Made by a program: the position numbers and the translations under genes. Positions 60,065 through 64,000 of a stretch of 64,000 nt of DNA are shown piece by piece (position 1 is the stretch's first letter; each line of letters starts with the position of its first letter). Below the pieces are notes generated by a model. That model had not been told where the DNA came from. It saw only the letters and a program-made list of their open reading frames with translations, and ran no database searches. This stretch comes from Nitrospira sp. GTDB lineage: Bacteria > Nitrospirota > Nitrospiria > Nitrospirales > Nitrospiraceae. The stretch covers positions 3,431,501 through 3,495,500 of the forward strand of contig BQWY01000001.1 of NCBI GenBank assembly GCA_036984305.1, read 5' to 3'.

Positions 60065-61807
60065 ATGAACTACTACCGTCGCTTCGTTCCGTTTCTCCGC
60101 CCGTACTTTCCTCGAATGGCCGCAGCAACAGCGTGCGTGGCCCTGGTAGCCATTCTGAACCTGGTCCTCCTGCGTGTCGTCGGACGGCTATGGGACGTCA
60201 TCACCGTCGATCACGACAAAGCCGGCATGATGCAATTGCTTGTGGTCTTCCTTGCCATCGTGGTGGCACAGGGCGTGGCGTCCGTGGGACACGGGTACCT
60301 ACTTGCCTGGGTCTCCCAGCACATCACAGCCGACTTCCGTCGGCACGTCTTTCGTCATGTACAGAGTCTGTCACTGAGCTTTTTCTCGAAGCGCCGGACG
60401 GGTGAATTACTCTCCAGGCTCATGAACGATATCGGAACCATTCAACATGCGGTTACCGACACACCGATCGACATGGCCAAACAGGCTGTGACGTTCGTCG
60501 GTGGAGTCGGGTTTCTCTTGTTCATGAATTGGCGCCTTTGCCTGCTCATTCTGTTGCTGCTTCCACTCTTAGTCTTGGTCGCAAAAATATTCGGGCGACG
60601 GCTGAAGAAGCTTTCCACGGCCATACAGGACGAAACAGCCACGCTGTCCACGATTGTCGAGGAGGTCCTGGCCGGCATCCGCATTGTCAAATCCTTCGTT
60701 CAAACCAAGCGGGAGGAAATGCGATTCGTCGCAACTATGACACGCTCGGTCAACATGGCCTTGAAGCGGGCCACCGTGTTGTCGATCTTCGTGCCGACCA
60801 TTACCTTGCTCACCTTTGCCGCAGGGGCCGCCGTGCTCTGGTATGGGGGCACACAGGTGATCGAGGGACAAGTCAGCCCGGGGGACCTCTTCGCCTTCGT
60901 GTTATTCGCTGGCATCCTGATAGGTCCCTTTGGCGCCGCGGCTCGAGTATTCGCGCAAGTCAAAGAAGCCCAGGGAGCCATGGAGCGAGTATTCGAGATC
61001 CTAGACACAATGCCCGAGGTTCAGGAGCAGTCCCTTGGCACCGAGGTGCGGGCCATCAATGGGCACGTGCAGGCCCAACGCGTCTCGTTCGAGTACGATC
61101 AGCGCCAGCCCATCCTCAAGGACATCAGTTTCGAGGCCCGCCCCGGAGAGGTCATTGCACTCGTCGGCCCGACCGGCGCCGGAAAGACCACGGTCATCAA
61201 CCTCCTGCACCGGTTTTACGATCCCACGAGCGGTGTCATCACGATCGATGGATATGACCTTCGAGCCTTTCGATTGGACGATTTGTATGGACAGATTGCA
61301 CTCGTTCCTCAAGAAACCGTCCTCTTCGGCGGCACTATTCTGGATAACATCCGGTACGGTCGGGACACGGCTTCGCACGAAGAGGTCTTGATGGCCAGCC
61401 GAGCCGCACGTGCGGACGAGTTTATCGTACAGTTGCCCGACGCATACGACACGATGGTTGGAGAAAAAGGCGTGAATTTATCCGGCGGTCAGCGGCAGCG
61501 GCTCGCCATCGCGCGGGCAATCCTTAAGAACCCCCGTATCCTGCTCCTCGATGAGGCCACGTCGGCACTGGATTCGGAATCGGAGCGCCTGGTTCAACAA
61601 GCGCTCGACCGCCTGATGACCGGACGTACGACATTTGTCGTCGCCCATCGACTCACCACTGTCCAGCGTGCCGATAAGATCCTGGTCTTCGACAAGGGCA
61701 GAATCGTCGAACAGGGCACGCATACCGAACTACTGGCGTGTAGCGGCCTCTACCATTACTTGTACACCTTGCGCGAGTCGCAAGCCCCTCAGAGTACCAA
61801 TGCATAA
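60065..61807 (+). CDS. ABC exporter half-transporter, MsbA-like
   Basis: 580 residues. Six membrane segments (FRRHVFRHVQSLSLSFFSKRRTGELLSRL connects TM2-3), then the ATPase: Walker A VGPTGAGKTTVINLL, Q-loop QIALVPQETVLFGG, signature LSGGQRQRLAIARA, Walker B RILLLDEATSALD and H-loop VVAHRLTTV. The fusion order and length match homodimeric MsbA/multidrug-type exporters for lipid A-core or lipophilic compounds. No LPS gene is adjacent, so substrate remains open. Confidence 0.9.
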   Translation: MNYYRRFVPFLRPYFPRMAAATACVALVAILNLVLLRVVGRLWDVITVDHDKAGMMQLLVVFLAIVVAQGVASVGHGYLLAWVSQHITADFRRHVFRHVQSLSLSFFSKRRTGELLSRLMNDIGTIQHAVTDTPIDMAKQAVTFVGGVGFLLFMNWRLCLLILLLLPLLVLVAKIFGRRLKKLSTAIQDETATLSTIVEEVLAGIRIVKSFVQTKREEMRFVATMTRSVNMALKRATVLSIFVPTITLLTFAAGAAVLWYGGTQVIEGQVSPGDLFAFVLFAGILIGPFGAAARVFAQVKEAQGAMERVFEILDTMPEVQEQSLGTEVRAINGHVQAQRVSFEYDQRQPILKDISFEARPGEVIALVGPTGAGKTTVINLLHRFYDPTSGVITIDGYDLRAFRLDDLYGQIALVPQETVLFGGTILDNIRYGRDTASHEEVLMASRAARADEFIVQLPDAYDTMVGEKGVNLSGGQRQRLAIARAILKNPRILLLDEATSALDSESERLVQQALDRLMTGRTTFVVAHRLTTVQRADKILVFDKGRIVEQGTHTELLACSGLYHYLYTLRESQAPQSTNA

Positions 61808-62410
61808 GCCACACGCCCCAAAGGTCTCGACGTATCGCCCGGGCGGTATGGCATCATGCCAGCCGTCTCGGATGCAGCCAAGTCATCTCCAGCCAATTCA
61901 CACAAGCACGCACGGCCCAGGGCACCGCTTCTTTGAGAGGAGCCATGACATGACATCATGGAGCAGCCCCCACTCATGCTTGCAGTCAGACGCGTGACGA
62001 TTGAGGCATTCGTTCTCGCATTCGTGGCTCCCGTCGCACCACAATACGCACTACTTGCGCGCATACGCGGCCGCTCTCAGCTCAGCCCCCGCAAAACAAC
62101 GGGACGTGGCCTGCCAGTCGACAGAGTATACACAGCTCCGCGCCATCCATCATCCTGCTCGCACGTTCTTCGCAGAGGCCCCCTCGTGGAGCCAGTCCGC
62201 CGCCTAACATCCGAGCGTAGCGGACAAATCGCGCCATGTAGCAGAAGGATGAAACACTGACACAGTCAGGGGAGCAACATTGGCAAGCCTGAGATAGGAC
62301 GTGGAATCAAAACCATTGCCGCTGCCATCGGGCCTGGAATGCCACTCACTCGACGGAGAGCAGGGTCCAGGTACATCATCGACCTCTCGCTCATCCCCAA
62401 GCGATACAAG
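61808..62410. other. Intergenic region without recognised gene
   Basis: 603 bp between the ABC exporter and the nxrB terminator. Several short frames on each strand; one at 61950-62207 has a ribosome-site-like GAGAGGAG but an early stop at 61995-61997. No RNA gene motif was found. Confidence 0.45.
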
Positions 62411-62461
62411 CGGAAGAAACAGAATGGGCCGGAAGCCCTTTCCCGGACTCCCGGCCCATTC
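62411..62461 (-). terminator. Terminator-like hairpin downstream of nxrB
   Basis: Perfect 11-bp stem: GAATGGGCCGG (62422-62432) with CCGGCCCATTC (62451-62461). Read on the minus strand it is followed by TGTTTCTTCC, a T-rich though not pure tail. It lies about 77 bp after the nxrB stop. Confidence 0.7.
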
Positions 62462-62538
62462 CTACCGTCTGCACGCGAAGCGGGACGTGCCGGGGAGTCC
62501 CTGTGGCACCCCCCGACCCGATCGCCCACGACGCCGGC

Positions 62539-63828
62539 TTACAACCAGGTGACCCGCTCGGCGGGCCGGATGTAAATCGGCTCTTCGACCTGAATGCGGG
62601 CCACTTCCTTGCCCGACTTGTTGAAGCCCAGCACGGTGTCGTTGTACATCTCGAACCGCTTGCCGTGAATCTGGGTCTCGAACACCTTCGGCCCCGGAAT
62701 CACGTCGTAGCGGAAGATGATCTGCTGGCTGGCTCTCCAGAGTTGGAGGACCGCCAACAGCTCCCGGCTCGGCACCAGGTACTTCTCAATGGCATTGTCC
62801 ACCCCCGGCCCGAACATCTGCCGGTTGTAGCCGCGCGGCGCATGCCGCGGCGGAATGTAGTAGCCATTGGGCTCCGTGCCCCACTGCGGATACAGCGGCA
62901 GGGCCACCTGCTCCACGCGAATCGCGTAGTACAAGGGGTGCCACCGATCCTCGGCCCACAAGCCGTCCTCGCCGATGCGCACCAGGCTCTGCATGCGGAT
63001 CTTGCCCACGCAGGCCGCCATACAGCGCGTCTCCATCGGCTCGCCGCCCGTCAAGGGGTCCTTCCCCTCGATACGCGGATAGCACGCAATGCACTTCTCC
63101 GACACCCGGGTCGTCCCCCGGTACATCGGCTTCTTGTACGGACACTGCTCCACGCACTTCTTGTACCCCCGGCAGCGGTTCTGGTCGATCAACACGATGC
63201 CGTCTTCCGGCCGCTTGTAGATCGCCTTGCGCGGACAGGCCGCCAAGCAGCCCGGGTACGTGCAGTGGTTACAGATCCGCTGCAGGTAGAAGAAGAACGT
63301 CTCATGCTCGGGGAGCGAGCTGCCCGTCATCTTCCACGGTTCATCCCGCGAGAACCCCGTCTTGTCGATGCCCTCCACGATGGCGCGCATCGAGGTCGCC
63401 GTGTCCTCGTAGATGTTGACGAACCGCCACTCCTGGTCCGTCGGGATGTAGCCGATCGCCGCCTGGCCCACCTTGGCCCCCGCGTCGAAAATCGTCATCC
63501 CTTCGAACACCCCATAGGGCGCATGGTGCTTGCGGCCCACCCGCACGTTCCACACCTGCCCCCCGGGGTTCACCTGCTCGACCAACTGCGTGATCTTCAC
63601 GTCGTAGAACTGCGGGTACCCGCCGTAGGGCTTGGTCTCCACGTTGTTCCACCACATGTACTCCTGGCCCTTCGAGAACAGCCAGGTCGACTTGTCCGCC
63701 ATCGAACAGGTCTGACACGCCAAACACCGATTGATGTTGAACACAAAGGCAAACTGCCACTTCGGATGCCGCTCCTCGTACGGGTACAGCATCTTCCGTC
63801 CCAGATGCCAGTTATACACTTCAGGCAT
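62539..63828 (-). CDS. nxrB: Nitrite oxidoreductase, beta (iron-sulfur) subunit
   Basis: 429 residues, the length of Nitrospira NxrB. Fe-S ligands are in the groups CLACQTC (Cys35, Cys38, Cys41), CNHCTYPGCLAACP, CRGYKKCVEQCP and CIACYP with CMAAC; the set carries electrons from the molybdenum subunit NxrA through four clusters. A strong AAGGAGGAG ribosome site precedes ATG 63828. No signal peptide is visible; in Nitrospira the beta subunit is thought to be co-exported with NxrA to the periplasmic face. Key enzyme of nitrite oxidation and of energy conservation in this organism. Confidence 0.95.
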   Translation of the reverse strand: MPEVYNWHLGRKMLYPYEERHPKWQFAFVFNINRCLACQTCSMADKSTWLFSKGQEYMWWNNVETKPYGGYPQFYDVKITQLVEQVNPGGQVWNVRVGRKHHAPYGVFEGMTIFDAGAKVGQAAIGYIPTDQEWRFVNIYEDTATSMRAIVEGIDKTGFSRDEPWKMTGSSLPEHETFFFYLQRICNHCTYPGCLAACPRKAIYKRPEDGIVLIDQNRCRGYKKCVEQCPYKKPMYRGTTRVSEKCIACYPRIEGKDPLTGGEPMETRCMAACVGKIRMQSLVRIGEDGLWAEDRWHPLYYAIRVEQVALPLYPQWGTEPNGYYIPPRHAPRGYNRQMFGPGVDNAIEKYLVPSRELLAVLQLWRASQQIIFRYDVIPGPKVFETQIHGKRFEMYNDTVLGFNKSGKEVARIQVEEPIYIRPAERVTWL

Positions 63829-63903
63829 TGGATCTCCTCCTTCTCATGATCAAATGGTGGATAGGTCGTCTCATCGGCGGTGGCGACATCGCGCTCGCCG
63901 TCC

Positions 63904-64000
63904 TTAGACTTTGATCTTGATGTGCTCGCCTTTGAGCCACTTGATCATGAACTCGTTCTCCTGGCCCGGCGTAAAGCCCGTCCGGACCGGCTCCCACGGC
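63904..64000 (-). CDS. nxrA: Nitrite oxidoreductase, alpha subunit, C-terminal end only
   Basis: The last 32 codons of a minus-strand gene that enters from the right edge. Its C-terminus reads PWEPVRTGFTPGQENEFMIK followed by a Lys-rich IKIKV end and a TAA at 63904-63906. The spacing to nxrB is 75 bp, as in Nitrospira nxrAB operons. Assignment rests on operon position and recognition of the C-terminal segment. Confidence 0.78.
   Translation of the reverse strand, partial: PWEPVRTGFTPGQENEFMIKWLKGEHIKIKV

Noticed and set aside
61950-62207. Frame with GAGAGGAG ribosome-like site after the ABC exporter
   Set aside because: Stops after 15 codons (61995-61997); the continuation shows no recognisable domain, so a pseudogene claim would be unsupported.
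62503-63849. 448-codon plus-strand frame opposite nxrB
   Set aside because: Strictly antisense to a well-defined Fe-S protein; its His/Arg/Leu-rich translation has no family signature and reflects strong third-position GC bias.

Overview
The window is a gene-dense chromosomal segment of a Nitrospira-type nitrite oxidiser. The clearest marker is at the right end: a complete nitrite oxidoreductase beta subunit (nxrB) and, just upstream on the same (minus) strand, the last 31 codons of nxrA. The GC-rich coding bias, the many Shine-Dalgarno-led genes and the Nitrospira-like content (periplasmic cytochrome c, many lipoproteins, tandem O-methyltransferase-type genes) agree. No transposase, integrase, CRISPR array, rRNA or tRNA gene was seen, so this looks like core chromosome with small accessory patches.

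Layout. 1-4.1 kb (minus): pentapeptide-repeat protein (runs off the left edge), an acyltransferase/cyclic-nucleotide-domain fusion and an M20 amidohydrolase. 4.3-6.5 kb: an MFS efflux pump divergent from a SoxR-like MerR regulator, with a recognisable MerR-type operator/promoter between them. 6.5-12.7 kb (minus): two near-duplicate SAM methyltransferases, a DExH helicase, inorganic pyrophosphatase and two YjdF-type membrane proteins. 12.9-25.3 kb: small lipoproteins, peroxiredoxin, DUF1272, NTF2-like, PNPOx-like, a nonsense-interrupted Fpg/Nei glycosylase, a methyltransferase, a frameshifted TfoX-like gene, PilZ and DUF2784 proteins, and a SoxCD-like sulfite/sulfur dehydrogenase pair. 25.5-29.1 kb: ArsM, ArsS and a PiT permease, an apparent arsenosugar pathway. 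29.2-32.9 kb: HflKC and formate-THF ligase.

33-44.7 kb (minus) is mostly housekeeping: M23 peptidase, CutA, sugar epimerase, TlyA, XseB/XseA, YmdB, RNase Y, ZapA with a ZapB-like partner, and a Slt-type transglycosylase. A 545-bp gap between rny and zapA has its own promoter-like site and hairpins and is a candidate non-coding RNA locus. 44.8-49.6 kb (plus): RlmN, two M16 proteins (one catalytic, one inactive) and LarE, joined by ATGA overlaps. 49.6-51.5 kb (minus): ATP synthase Fo genes atpZ-B-E-F without F1 genes. 51.9-59.2 kb: an M43-like lipoprotein protease with a HEAT-repeat partner, PabB/PabC, a lytic transglycosylase, NadB and a lipoprotein. 59.4-61.8 kb: a 31-residue bS22-type ribosomal protein, a small unknown protein and an ABC exporter. 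A 600-bp empty stretch and a terminator hairpin then precede nxrB.

Working together, the genes cover energy conservation (NXR, Fo, possible sulfite oxidation), envelope maintenance (Slt, M23, SLT, HflKC, M16), folate/C1 metabolism (PabB/C, Fhs), DNA/RNA processing (XseAB, Rny, RlmN, TlyA) and stress or metalloid handling (peroxiredoxin, ArsMS, CutA, MerR-MFS).
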